A stretch of 64,000 nucleotides of DNA from Gulosibacter chungangensis (GTDB taxonomy: Bacteria; Actinomycetota; Actinomycetes; Actinomycetales; Microbacteriaceae). Positions 10,036 through 18,156 of this stretch are shown here, one piece after another. The DNA lies in assembly GCF_008831155.1 (NCBI RefSeq), contig NZ_WBKB01000005.1, positions 1-64,000 of the forward strand, given 5' to 3'. Position 1 is the stretch's first letter; each line of letters opens with the position of its first letter. The position numbers and the translations under genes are program-made. A model generated the notes under the pieces. The model saw only the letters and a list, made by a program, of their open reading frames with translations. It was not told where the DNA came from and made no database searches.

Positions 10036-10143
10036 CTTGAACCCTCTCGCGTTGCTTCAACTGAGCTTATTCCTTCTTTCTTGGCCAACGACGCGGCTCA
10101 AGTCGGTTCCATTGCGTCAGACATTGCCGCAGCGTGTGGCGGC

Positions 10144-10470
10144 TTAAAGGTGTGTGATTCGTGTTGTTTGGCTTTGCGCAGAAGCGTTGGCTACATGCTC
10201 AAGCAGCGTTGTCTGACGCTTATTCAACTCATACTGCTGGTCGAAATGCGCGGCGACGCCGTAGAGAACGAGTGCGACGCTGACGATAAACAGCACAGTA
10301 GAAATGACACCGATCCCGATAAGGAGGATCCAGAGAAGGTCCATGCTTGCTGGGTCCACATTTGAAGGGATTCGGCTCGTGAGGACAGCAGCGACCGCCC
10401 ACAAAATAATATCGAGTACGAATAATGCCGCTGCGGTGCGGAGTTTCCCGGAAGCCCGATTCTCAATCAT
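10144..10470 (-). CDS. Small two-helix membrane protein of unknown function
   Basis: The 108-residue protein has two clear hydrophobic segments, about residues 12-31 (from AAALFVLD) and 43-70 (from LLWILLIGIG), with a polar, glutamine-rich C-terminal tail. It is on the same strand as the McrBC operon and 108 bases upstream of it, so it could be co-transcribed. Small membrane proteins are common near defence genes, but nothing here shows such a role. The ribosome site is weak. I do not recognise the family. Confidence 0.6.
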   Translation of the reverse strand: MIENRASGKLRTAAALFVLDIILWAVAAVLTSRIPSNVDPASMDLLWILLIGIGVISTVLFIVSVALVLYGVAAHFDQQYELNKRQTTLLEHVANASAQSQTTRITHL

Positions 10471-10524
10471 TGCTTCAGGCTAGCTCAGGGTTGTGAAGAG
10501 AGATTTGCTGCCTGTGGCGAGCAG

Positions 10525-11217
10525 TTACGTAGTCTCGCTCTCCTCAAGCCGCTCCTGCAGGATCTCCTTCAGTCGCGCGAAGTTTGCCATGATGTGTGCC
10601 GTCACGAGCTCTGACGCTTCCGCCCGCCGGCCGCGACGAATGGCTTCCACGATTTCCGTATGCCGGGCGAGGATCGGCTCGTCGGGGTTGGCGTATTCCT
10701 CGTCGGCGTACGACAGCACCGTGAAGTAGAAGATCATCTCTTTGCTGATCTGCTCGTAGAACGCGCTGAGACGTTCGCTCTCGAGTAGGCCGACGATGGC
10801 GTGGTGGAAGGCGAGGTCAGCGTTAACGATCGGCTCGACTTCCTTAGACTCGACGCTTTCCTTCAACTGCTCGAAGGTGCGCTCGACCTCCTCGAGTGCC
10901 TCGGGGGAGGGGATCTCCTGCACTGCCATGGTCTCGAGCATCAACCTCGTGCGGTAGAGATCGTCGAGGTCCTTCAGGGTGGGTGTGCTCACAACGGCGC
11001 CGCGGTGCACCTCATACTTCACGAGGCGGCTCTGTTCGAGCAGGCGAATGCCCTCGCGCAGCGAATTTCGGGAAATACCGAGTCGGGTGGCCAAGCTGCT
11101 CTCACGCAGTGGCGCTCCGGCCTTCAGTTCGCCCTCGACGATGAGACGCATCAACGTGTCGGAGACCACCTCTGCTGTGCTCCGGCGCTGGAGCGAAATG
11201 TCAGTGGGTGTGCTCAT
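10525..11217 (-). CDS. GntR-family (FadR/FCD subfamily) transcriptional regulator
   Basis: The 230-residue protein has an N-terminal winged helix-turn-helix (TAEVVSDTLMRLIVEGEL, LATRLGISRNSLREGIRLLE) and a C-terminal all-helical FCD ligand-binding domain that includes DLAFHHAIVGL and a late HTEIVEAI histidine typical of the metal/acid-binding site. FCD regulators sense small carboxylic acids. It is divergent from gabD-gabT, and two FadR-type operator sequences lie between them, so it most likely controls GABA or succinate-semialdehyde catabolism and perhaps itself. The ATG at 11217 has only a weak ribosome site. Confidence 0.9.
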   Translation of the reverse strand: MSTPTDISLQRRSTAEVVSDTLMRLIVEGELKAGAPLRESSLATRLGISRNSLREGIRLLEQSRLVKYEVHRGAVVSTPTLKDLDDLYRTRLMLETMAVQEIPSPEALEEVERTFEQLKESVESKEVEPIVNADLAFHHAIVGLLESERLSAFYEQISKEMIFYFTVLSYADEEYANPDEPILARHTEIVEAIRRGRRAEASELVTAHIMANFARLKEILQERLEESETT

Positions 11218-11253
11218 GGGCTCTAGTCTAACAATGTGGGTCTAAAAGTAGGA

Positions 11254-11306
11254 TCGTAGGACAACTCTTGTCAGAATTTAGTTTTGATTGTAGTTTTGTA
11301 GGACAG
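11254..11306 (+). promoter_or_regulatory. gabDT promoter with two FadR-type operators
   Basis: TCGTAGGACAA (11254-11264) fits the FadR-subfamily consensus TNGTNNNACNA exactly, and TTGTAGGACAG (11296-11306) fits except for the last base. The two copies are 42 bases apart, about four helical turns. Between and over them is a good promoter: TTGTCA (11268-11273), 17 bases, TAGTTT (11291-11296). One operator touches the -35 and the other covers the -10/start region, which suggests repression by the adjacent GntR regulator. Confidence 0.7.
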
Positions 11307-11402
11307 TAGGGCGGTTAGTGCAAAGCTGGCCGAATGTTACCCCTACGTGCGTACCCATCACCGTCGATCTCGACGCACCCACCAACGAATCGGAGCCCAT
11401 CT

Positions 11403-12884
11403 ATGAGCCTGACGAACGTCGCATCCGACCGCCTTCGTGCATCCGACGAAGCCCTCGCGAGCATTCCCGATTTCTCAAACCATGAGCCGGGCGCGAATGA
11501 GTTTGCGATTCTTGACCCCTCAACCGAGGAACGCATCGCGACCCTCCCGAGCTACTCGACCGAGTACGCCATCGAGCAGCTCGGGATCGCCGACGAGGCC
11601 GGCCGCGCCTGGGCGAAGACCACGCCGCGCCACCGTTCGGACACGCTCCACAACGCCTACTCGATCCTGATCGCCAACCGCGACCGGCTCGCGTATGTGA
11701 TCAGCCGCGAAATGGGGAAGACCCTCGCCGAAGCGCAGGGCGAAGTGCAGTACGCGGCCGACTATGTGCGCTGGTATGCCGACGAACTGCTGCGCCCGGC
11801 CGGTGGTTTCCGCGAGAACCCAGCGGGGAATTCCACGATCCTCACCCGTCGCGCACCGATCGGCACCGCGCTGCTCATTGCACCGTGGAACTTCCCGATG
11901 GCGATGATCACCCGCAAGATCGCGCCGGCCATCGCTGCCGGTTGCGGCGCGGTCATCAAGCCTGCCAAGCTCACGCCGCTGACCACTCTTGTGACGGTAG
12001 AACTGCTCGCTGAAGCCGGTATCCCGCGCGAACTCATGCGCGTGGTGACCACGACCGACTCGGGCGCGTTCAGCGAGGCGCTGTTGAGTGACCCGCGCGT
12101 GCGCAAGCTCTCGTTTACCGGCTCGACCGGCGTCGGCAGCACCCTCATGGAGCTTGCAGCGAAGAACATCGTCAAGAGCTCGATGGAGCTCGGCGGCAAT
12201 GCGCCGTTGATTGTTTTTGATGACGCCGACCTCGAGCGCGCGGTTGAGGGCGCGTACCTTGCGAAGCTGCGCAACGGTGGCCAGTCGTGCATCGCCGCGA
12301 ACCGCATCTTCGTGCAGGACGGCATCGCGGACGCCTTCGTCGAAGGCCTCGCTGAAAAGATGTCGCAGGTGCGCGTTGGTCGCTCGATTGATGACGGTGT
12401 TGACCTCGGTCCGCTAGTCGACGACCGCGCGGCTGTGAGCATGCAGCGTCTCGTCGCGGATGCGGTGGTCAAAGGCGCAGACCTCCGTGCCGGCGGCAGC
12501 GCGCCAGAAGGTGCGGGCTACTTCTTCGAGGCCACCGTCCTTGACAAGGTCCCGACGGACGCGGACATCGCGAACACGGAAATCTTCGGGCCGGTCGCAG
12601 CAGTGAGCCGCTTCTCTTCGCAAGAAGAAGTGCTCGCCGCGGCGAACGACACCCCGTTCGGGCTCGCCGGATACGTCTTCACCGAGAACCTCGACCGGGC
12701 GCTGAACGTTGCCGACGCGCTCGAAACCGGGCTTGTTGGCATCAACAACGGTGTTCCTTCGAGTGCCGCGGCACCGTTCGGGGGTATGAAGCAGTCCGGC
12801 CAGGGCCGAGAGGGCTCCGGCGAGGGGCTCGAGGAATACCAGGAGATCCGCTTCTACAACATCGCGCGGCGCGAAACCTTCTAA
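11403..12884 (+). CDS. gabD: Succinate-semialdehyde dehydrogenase-like aldehyde dehydrogenase
   Basis: The 493-residue protein belongs to the NAD(P)-dependent aldehyde dehydrogenase superfamily. It shows the general base in MELGGNAP (E262) and the nucleophile in NGGQSCIAANR (C296); the spacing and the APWNFP motif fit the succinate-semialdehyde dehydrogenase group. It would oxidise succinate semialdehyde to succinate in the cytoplasm. The ATG at 11403 is chosen because GGAG lies 8 bases upstream; the frame is open further up without a better start. It is followed by the GABA aminotransferase gene, so the pair makes the GABA shunt. Substrate choice within the superfamily is inferred mainly from this neighbour. 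Confidence 0.88.
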   Translation: MSLTNVASDRLRASDEALASIPDFSNHEPGANEFAILDPSTEERIATLPSYSTEYAIEQLGIADEAGRAWAKTTPRHRSDTLHNAYSILIANRDRLAYVISREMGKTLAEAQGEVQYAADYVRWYADELLRPAGGFRENPAGNSTILTRRAPIGTALLIAPWNFPMAMITRKIAPAIAAGCGAVIKPAKLTPLTTLVTVELLAEAGIPRELMRVVTTTDSGAFSEALLSDPRVRKLSFTGSTGVGSTLMELAAKNIVKSSMELGGNAPLIVFDDADLERAVEGAYLAKLRNGGQSCIAANRIFVQDGIADAFVEGLAEKMSQVRVGRSIDDGVDLGPLVDDRAAVSMQRLVADAVVKGADLRAGGSAPEGAGYFFEATVLDKVPTDADIANTEIFGPVAAVSRFSSQEEVLAAANDTPFGLAGYVFTENLDRALNVADALETGLVGINNGVPSSAAAPFGGMKQSGQGREGSGEGLEEYQEIRFYNIARRETF

Positions 12885-12981
12885 GCCGCATACGGGAGCC
12901 GACCTTTCGGCATCCCGAACTTCACAGCATCCAACCGTTCAACCCCAAACTTTTACACCCCAAACTTTCGAAGGAGAAAGC

Positions 12982-14301
12982 ATGACCACCACGACCACCA
13001 GCCGCCGAATCCGCACCGAAATCCCCGGACCGCGCTCGAAAGAACTCGCCGCCGCGAAGGAACAGTACGTGTCGAGCTCGGTGAACCCGGCGACACCGAT
13101 GTACATCGAGTCGGCCTCGGGCTCGATCCTCACCGACGTTGATGGCAACGAGTTCATCGATTTCGCCTCGGGCATCGGTGTGACCTCGCTCGGGCACGTG
13201 AACCCGGAAGCGATTGCGGCGGCGATCGAGCAGACGCAGAAGGTGACCCACACGCTGTTCTCGGTCTCGCCCTACGAGTCGTATGTTGAGGTTTCGCGCC
13301 GGCTCGCGGAGCTCACTCCCGGAGATTTCGCGAAGAAGTCGGCGCTCAGCTCGACCGGTGCCGAGGCGATCGAGAACGCGGTGAAGATTGCGCGCGCGTA
13401 CACGCGTCGCAACGGGATCGCGGTCGTCGACCACGGGTACCACGGTCGCACGAACCTCACGCTGGGGCTGAACTACAAGGCGCAGCCGTACTCGGCGGGC
13501 GTTGGTCCGCGGCCGGGGGAGATCTACCGTGCGGCGAACTCGTACCCGTTCATCGACGGGCTCGACGGGGTGACCGCAGCGCGCCGGGCCATTGCGCACC
13601 TCGAGAAAATTTCGGGTGCCGACAACCTCGCCTGCCTCGTGATCGAGCCAATTCAGGGTGAGGGCGGCGTGATCATTCCGGCGGAGGGGTACTTGACGAC
13701 CCTCCAGGAATGGGCCGCCGCGAACGGGATCGTCACGATTGCCGATGAGATTCAGACCGGCCTCGGCCGCACCGGCACCATGTTCGCGAGCGAGCACTTC
13801 GGGTTCGTTCCGGACCTCGTCGTCACCGCGAAGGCGATCGGTGCAGGCTTCCCGCTGTCGGCCGTGACCGGTCGTGCCGAGATTATGGATGCGATCCCGG
13901 CTGGGGGCCTGAGCGGCACCTTCTCGGGGAACCCGGTTGCGTGCGCCGCGGCGCTGAAGATCTTCGACCAGCTTGAAGCGCCCGGCACGCTCGAGCGCGC
14001 GGTTGCCGTGGGGGAGCGGATCCAGGCGGGGCTGCGCGCCCTCAAGGAACGCTTCGCGGTGATTGGGGATGTTCGCGGACTCGGCGGGCTGCACGGCATT
14101 GAGCTGGTGGATGCAGACGGTGCGCCGAATGCCGCGGCGTTCAAGCAGGCGAGCCGCGCGGCATACGAGCGAGGACTGCTCGTACTGCCAGGCGGTAGCG
14201 ATGGACACGTGCTGCGACTGCTGCCAGCGATCAACATCTCGGATGCGCTGATTGATGAGGCGCTGGAGATTCTGGAGGAGGCGTTTGCGACGGTGAAGTA
14301 A
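12982..14301 (+). CDS. gabT: 4-aminobutyrate aminotransferase
   Basis: The 439-residue protein is a class III PLP-dependent aminotransferase. Visible motifs are DFASGIGVTSLGHVNP at the N-terminus, STGAEAIENAVKIAR (cofactor phosphate binding), VIEPIQGEGG, ADEIQTGLGRTG and the PLP lysine in VTAKAIGAGFP (K284). GabT transfers the amino group of GABA to 2-oxoglutarate and gives succinate semialdehyde, the substrate of the gene before it. The start has a strong GAAGGAGAA site. The 97-base gap from gabD contains a short repeated CCCCAAACTTT. A strong terminator follows. Ornithine or other omega-amino acids are possible alternative substrates, but the pairing with a semialdehyde dehydrogenase favours GABA. 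Confidence 0.9.
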   Translation: MTTTTTSRRIRTEIPGPRSKELAAAKEQYVSSSVNPATPMYIESASGSILTDVDGNEFIDFASGIGVTSLGHVNPEAIAAAIEQTQKVTHTLFSVSPYESYVEVSRRLAELTPGDFAKKSALSSTGAEAIENAVKIARAYTRRNGIAVVDHGYHGRTNLTLGLNYKAQPYSAGVGPRPGEIYRAANSYPFIDGLDGVTAARRAIAHLEKISGADNLACLVIEPIQGEGGVIIPAEGYLTTLQEWAAANGIVTIADEIQTGLGRTGTMFASEHFGFVPDLVVTAKAIGAGFPLSAVTGRAEIMDAIPAGGLSGTFSGNPVACAAALKIFDQLEAPGTLERAVAVGERIQAGLRALKERFAVIGDVRGLGGLHGIELVDADGAPNAAAFKQASRAAYERGLLVLPGGSDGHVLRLLPAINISDALIDEALEILEEAFATVK

Positions 14302-14316
14302 CGCGTCGCTGCCGGT

Positions 14317-14353
14317 CTGTGGGGTGCTTCGCATTGAGCGAAGCACCCCACAG
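14317..14353 (+). terminator. Intrinsic terminator after gabT
   Basis: A perfect 16-bp stem (CTGTGGGGTGCTTCGC with its complement) closes on a 5-base loop and is followed by TTTGCGTT. It sits 15 bases after the gabT stop. Confidence 0.8.
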
Positions 14354-14498
14354 TTTGCGTTAAGCGGTGTTGTGTTTGACAGACGGAGTCTGTGCTACTT
14401 GGGGCGGAAATTGCTCGATCGTTGCTGCGCTTTTGATACCAAAACGGGGCATGTCGGTGGCTCAACTTAGTGTGTGGTTAAGCATCGAAAGGAAACAC

Positions 14499-15788
14499 AT
14501 GTCTGCCAATCAGCCGCCCTCGGGTTGGAACCCGAATCCGCATCCACAGCCTCCATACGGCCAGCAGCCGGGGTGCTCGCAGCCGCAGTCCGGGTACGGA
14601 CAACCGCAGCAGAATTATGCGCAGCCTGGTGGTTCGCAAGCCGAGTTCGACGCGCCAACGCAGGTATTTACGCAACCGCCGAGTCTGACGCCGCCCCAGT
14701 ATTACAGCGCGACTGCTCAGCACGACCCGTATGCACCTGGTGGCGGCAGCGGTTGGGAAGCCCAGCTGCCTCATTCGGATCGGGAATACAACACCACTTG
14801 GCTGTTAGCGCTGTTTCTCGGAGGTCTCGGCGTCGACCGTTTCTATCTCGGCAAGTTCGGCTCTGGCATCGCCAAACTCCTGACCTTGGGCGGCGTCGGA
14901 ATCTGGTGGCTCGTGGATGTCATTGTCTCGGTTAGCGGAAATGCCAAGGACGCGGCAGGACTGAAAGTTCGGCCTGCAAAGCCCGAACACCGTGTAGTCG
15001 GTTGGGTGACGGCCTCTGCGCTCATCGTCATCAGTCTCATCATGGGCGGCGTGAATTCTGACGACGAGGTAGAACACATTGCCGAAGAGCCGGCTGCGTT
15101 GATGTCTACGCAAGACGAGGAGGTCGCAGTGGAGGTTGAGCCTGAAACTGTTGACGCCGAACCAGTTGAGGAAGAACCTTCACCCGATCCTGTCGCGGCT
15201 GATAACTCTCCGTCGATCACCGTAAGTCAGAGCGAAGCTCTCGAAAGTGCGCAGAGCTATCTCTCTTTCATGGCGTTTTCAAGAGAAGGCCTCATCGACC
15301 AGCTGGAGTATGAAGGCTTTTCGAAGGAAGACGCAACCTTTGCTGCAGACAACGTTGGTGCCGACTGGATGGAACAGGCGGTGAAGTCAGCGGAGAGTTA
15401 TTTGCGCACGATGGCTTTTTCGAAAGAGGGACTCATCGACCAGCTGCTTTATGAAGGCTTTACGCAGGAACAAGCCGAGTACGGCGTGGAGCAGGCTTAC
15501 GGCGACCCCACCACCCAGGCGATCGAGTCGGCGGAGAGTTATCTACGCACCATGCCGTTCTCCCGAAGCGGGCTAATCGACCAGCTCGTATATGAGGGGT
15601 TCACCGTGGATGAAGCGACCACTGCCGTCGACTCGCTCACCGTCGACTGGAATGAGCAGGCTGCGGAGCAAGCCGAAAGCTATTTGCGATTCACGTCATT
15701 CTCGCGCTCCGGGCTAATCGATCAGTTGCTCTACGAAGGGTTCACTCAATCGCAGGCGGAGTATGGGGCGAACGCGGTCGGGCTGTAA
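14499..15788 (+). CDS. TM2-domain membrane protein with four Ltp-type surface repeats
   Basis: The 429-residue protein starts with a Gln/Pro/Gly-rich cytoplasmic segment (about 1-90). A TM2 domain follows with two membrane helices and a DRFYLG motif (about 100-155), then a third membrane helix (about 165-188), an acidic linker, and four repeats of about 45 residues. Each repeat carries a SAESYLR..FS..GLIDQL.YEGF signature. These are Ltp-family (host cell surface-exposed lipoprotein) repeats; the founding member, from a Streptococcus thermophilus phage, blocks phage DNA injection. In actinobacteria the same repeats are common in cellular proteins of unknown role. The ATG at 14499 follows AAAGGAAA. 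A superinfection-exclusion-like role is possible but unproven. Confidence 0.85.
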   Translation: MSANQPPSGWNPNPHPQPPYGQQPGCSQPQSGYGQPQQNYAQPGGSQAEFDAPTQVFTQPPSLTPPQYYSATAQHDPYAPGGGSGWEAQLPHSDREYNTTWLLALFLGGLGVDRFYLGKFGSGIAKLLTLGGVGIWWLVDVIVSVSGNAKDAAGLKVRPAKPEHRVVGWVTASALIVISLIMGGVNSDDEVEHIAEEPAALMSTQDEEVAVEVEPETVDAEPVEEEPSPDPVAADNSPSITVSQSEALESAQSYLSFMAFSREGLIDQLEYEGFSKEDATFAADNVGADWMEQAVKSAESYLRTMAFSKEGLIDQLLYEGFTQEQAEYGVEQAYGDPTTQAIESAESYLRTMPFSRSGLIDQLVYEGFTVDEATTAVDSLTVDWNEQAAEQAESYLRFTSFSRSGLIDQLLYEGFTQSQAEYGANAVGL

Positions 15789-15802
15789 AGGCTGTGATCG
15801 AA

Positions 15803-15830
15803 CGTGGTGAACGGTGACCGTGTCACCACG
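15803..15830 (+). terminator. Hairpin after the TM2-Ltp gene
   Basis: CGTGGTGA and TCACCACG form an 8-bp stem 14 bases after the stop. An inner GGTGAC/GTCACC dyad is an alternative pairing. There is no T-run, so termination strength is uncertain. Confidence 0.35.
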
Positions 15831-15929
15831 CTACTTTCGATCGATCTGCCCCGTGCGAGGTCGACTTCGCAGGCTGCTCGCGGGAGCGCAAAGTACATCG
15901 ATCAAGGAAATAACGGCGCAGTCGACAGC

Positions 15930-15944
15930 TTGGGATTTTCCCAA
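15930..15944. promoter_or_regulatory. Candidate autoregulatory operator of the ImmA/IrrE-PIN pair
   Basis: TTGGGA and TCCCAA form a perfect dyad with a 3-base centre, 22 bases before the ATG of the HTH-ImmA/IrrE gene. This is where its promoter would lie. Such a site is expected for an HTH antitoxin that represses its own operon; binding is inference. Confidence 0.45.
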
Positions 15945-15966
15945 TTTATCGCGTTATGGTAGGAGC

Positions 15967-17040
15967 ATGAACACGATTGGAGAGCGTGTTCGAGCCGCGC
16001 TAGAGCGAGACGGCCGCACGCAAAATGAAGTTGCATCTGAGGTGGGCATCGCCCCGGATGCTTTTTCGCGCGCCATAAACGGCAAGCGCGGATTTGGGGC
16101 ATTGGAATTGGCCGATATAGCGCGTGCCCTGGGAGTCTCCGTGCACTGGTTGATTACTGGTGAACGGGATCCATTCGAACTCGTGCTGTCTGCTCGACAC
16201 GAAACGAAACCGGGGACTTTCGACCGACGGGTGTCTGGGGCGGTCGCTGATGAATCGGTTCTTACGAATATTGCGCTTGCATATCATCAGTGCGGTGACC
16301 AGATTGAGTCGACGTCATTGCCTGAGTCTCTTGCTGAGCTAACGGAGGATCTCGACGGTGACTTCGTGCCTCGATTTATCGAGCAGATCGAAACACTAGG
16401 CATCGACGTGATACGGGTAGAGCAGCTATCCACTGCGTATTCGTTTCAGATCGATGGGCGTGCTGTAATTGCATTGAACTCTTCGGGGAACTGGTTTCAT
16501 CAAAACTGGAGTGTCGCTCACGAACTCGGGCATCTCATCATGAAGCACGAGAACGTGATGCCGGGTAATGGTGATGTCGGTCGTCTGGAGGCGGAAGCGA
16601 ATCGTTTTGCTGCCGAACTACTGCTACCAGGCAGCGAGATGAAACTGATTGATTGGGCCACCATCTCGAAAGCGGAAGTAGCAGATTTCCTCTGGGATCG
16701 TGGAGTCTCGGCCGCGGCGCTCTCTCTGAGGCTGCAAAAACTCGATCTGTGCATTTCTGACGAAATCGTGGAATTACTTTCACAGAAGACACAGGGAGTG
16801 ATTCGTCGGCACAGCACCGAAGCTAGTAGTGCGGATATTAATGCTCGGATGGTTGGTTCGACCGAGCGCAAATTTCCATCTTGGTTGATCGGCGCACACG
16901 TATCGGCGATTGCAGCAGGGAAAGTGGGAAAAGCCACACTGGCTTGGATGCTGGATGTTGACGTTGCTGGCCTAGATGTCGAAGAGCCAGAAAGCCCGGA
17001 CCTTCTCAGCGCCAACGACCTAATCGAGCTGTTTGGATGA
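15967..17040 (+). CDS. XRE-HTH and ImmA/IrrE-type zinc peptidase protein, probable antitoxin
   Basis: The 357-residue protein has an N-terminal XRE helix-turn-helix (about residues 1-60: TQNEVASEVGIAPDAFSRAINGK is split here as TQNEVASEVGI and APDAFSRAINGK). A central ImmA/IrrE (COG2856) domain carries the zinc-peptidase motif HELGH (H185-H189) and the downstream EAEANRFAAELLLP. Proteins with this architecture are known as phage or toxin regulators and as antitoxins in XRE-COG2856 pairs. GGAG lies 3-6 bases before the ATG. The next gene overlaps by four bases (ATGA), so the two are translationally coupled. I infer a toxin-antitoxin or stress-response module with self-repression. Base composition looks less GC-rich than the gab genes. 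Confidence 0.85.
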   Translation: MNTIGERVRAALERDGRTQNEVASEVGIAPDAFSRAINGKRGFGALELADIARALGVSVHWLITGERDPFELVLSARHETKPGTFDRRVSGAVADESVLTNIALAYHQCGDQIESTSLPESLAELTEDLDGDFVPRFIEQIETLGIDVIRVEQLSTAYSFQIDGRAVIALNSSGNWFHQNWSVAHELGHLIMKHENVMPGNGDVGRLEAEANRFAAELLLPGSEMKLIDWATISKAEVADFLWDRGVSAAALSLRLQKLDLCISDEIVELLSQKTQGVIRRHSTEASSADINARMVGSTERKFPSWLIGAHVSAIAAGKVGKATLAWMLDVDVAGLDVEEPESPDLLSANDLIELFG

Positions 17041-17600
17041 GCAGTCCACTTCTCCTTTTCCCTGACACGACGGTCCTCATCAATTTCCGCATCTGCGAGG
17101 AACTTCATACCTTTGAGCGACTCGTTGGAAGGAACGGGAGATGGACGAACACGATTGCGCGAGAATGCGGTCGGAAGGAAGTAGATTTGAATCTGCCTGG
17201 GCTGCGGGCAGAGGCCGAGAGCGTTCTTGGCGACCCGATAGTTCCTCACGGCAGCGAGCATCGCTCAATACGCGGATTGCGGATATTGATGGCAGAACCC
17301 GACGATCACGCCGACCAACACCTTGGGGAAGCTGAAGCAATTACGATTCTCGAACACCGACGAATACATGCTGTATTTATTACGGACGACAGTAAGGTGA
17401 GTAAGCATACGAATGTTCCTTGCGTTATGACCTGGGATTTGCTTGGTATTGGTTTGGTGCGCGGAATCATTGAGCCGGAACGTGTGCGTCAGATCAGGAC
17501 GAAACTATTACAAGTGAGACGCGTTCATTTGGCACATATACGCGATGAAACGCAATTTGAACGTTGGATTGAGGAAAAACTACTCAGTCGGCGCGGCTGA
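17037..17600 (+). CDS. PIN-like domain protein, probable toxin partner
   Basis: The 187-residue protein has the acidic-residue pattern of PIN-like nucleases: FPDTTVLINF at the N-terminus (D10), LGEAEAITIL in the middle, and VFITDDSKV toward the end. These fit the D-E-D metal site of PIN toxins, which cleave RNA. It overlaps the ImmA/IrrE-type gene by 4 bases. Pairs of this kind have been predicted as toxin-antitoxin systems by gene neighbourhood analyses; cleavage activity and toxicity are inference here. The last 40 residues are basic and helical with no motif I recognise. Confidence 0.72.
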   Translation: MSSPLLLFPDTTVLINFRICEELHTFERLVGRNGRWTNTIARECGRKEVDLNLPGLRAEAESVLGDPIVPHGSEHRSIRGLRILMAEPDDHADQHLGEAEAITILEHRRIHAVFITDDSKVSKHTNVPCVMTWDLLGIGLVRGIIEPERVRQIRTKLLQVRRVHLAHIRDETQFERWIEEKLLSRRG

Positions 17601-17635
17601 AGTTATGTCAGCGATGCGCTGGCTATCTTTCCTAG

Positions 17636-17977
17636 TCACAAGGCAATTGCGTCAGCGAGTGCGGACTCTGAAATAGATTCTTTGAGAAGCTGCACGGGAA
17701 AAATGTCAATGTTGTCATTGCCGAAGAGAGCCCGGGTTTCTTCCATTAGGCCTGATGCACGCATGAGTACATTGCCGTCCACCGGATTCATCTCGACGAT
17801 GATGTCGATGTCGATGTCGATGTCGCTGTCGCGATGGGCTGTACCGCGGGCAACTGAACCGAATAAGCGTGGCTTCGTGGCAGCATATTTTGACAAGAGA
17901 GCGTAAAACTCGTCCCGGTGCGCGTCAAGCAGCTCACGCAGGGCGAACGACTCAGGCGTTGCGGCGGGCACGGACAT
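17636..17977 (-). CDS. MNT-type nucleotidyltransferase domain protein with expanded DI repeat
   Basis: The 113-residue protein has the minimal nucleotidyltransferase motif: LFGSVARG (G40-S41) and then a DSDIDI stretch (first acidic pair D52, D54). Normally this reads SDIDLLVE; here DI occurs four times in a row before IVEM, so the metal-binding strand is about four residues longer. The ATG at 17977 has a GGGGG element in front. MNT proteins such as MntA usually pair with a HepT/DUF86 toxin and act by AMPylation, but no HepT gene is next to it. It is convergent with the PIN-like gene, 35 bases away. It could be an orphan antitoxin; whether the lengthened motif is active is unknown. Confidence 0.78.
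   Translation of the reverse strand: MSVPAATPESFALRELLDAHRDEFYALLSKYAATKPRLFGSVARGTAHRDSDIDIDIDIIVEMNPVDGNVLMRASGLMEETRALFGNDNIDIFPVQLLKESISESALADAIAL
17801..17830. repeat. Hexanucleotide tandem repeat in the nucleotidyltransferase active-site codons
   Basis: Four exact GATGTC copies (17801-17824) are followed by one variant GCTGTC. On the coding (minus) strand each copy encodes Asp-Ile in the catalytic SDIDI motif. The unit is a multiple of three, so copy-number change would lengthen the motif without shifting the frame. Confidence 0.9.
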
Positions 17978-18156
17978 GCCCCCAGGGTACCTGGCAACCC
18001 AAAGATCTTGATGAGTTCGATTCAAAGCGACCTGCCAAGGACACGGTTGATTGAGATCAATCATTCCGCCTACGGTGGCGAACCCCGACCCATCGCGGCA
18101 CGCGCGCCGCATAATCGCGATACTCGGTGCAAAACTTGCGCCGCGAGGCGCAGCGC
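17978..18156. other. Gene-free interval
   Basis: This stretch of about 180 bases lies between the nucleotidyltransferase start and the 3' end of the glycosylase gene. The only structure seen is a small dyad, TGATTG/CAATCA around AGAT (18048-18063), which may belong to the nucleotidyltransferase promoter. Confidence 0.4.

Noticed and set aside
12922-14346. Long open frame of 474 codons on the minus strand opposite gabT
   Set aside because: It is rich in Arg, Gly and His in a way typical of an antisense frame of GC-rich coding DNA, has no family motif, and gabT is unmistakable on the other strand.
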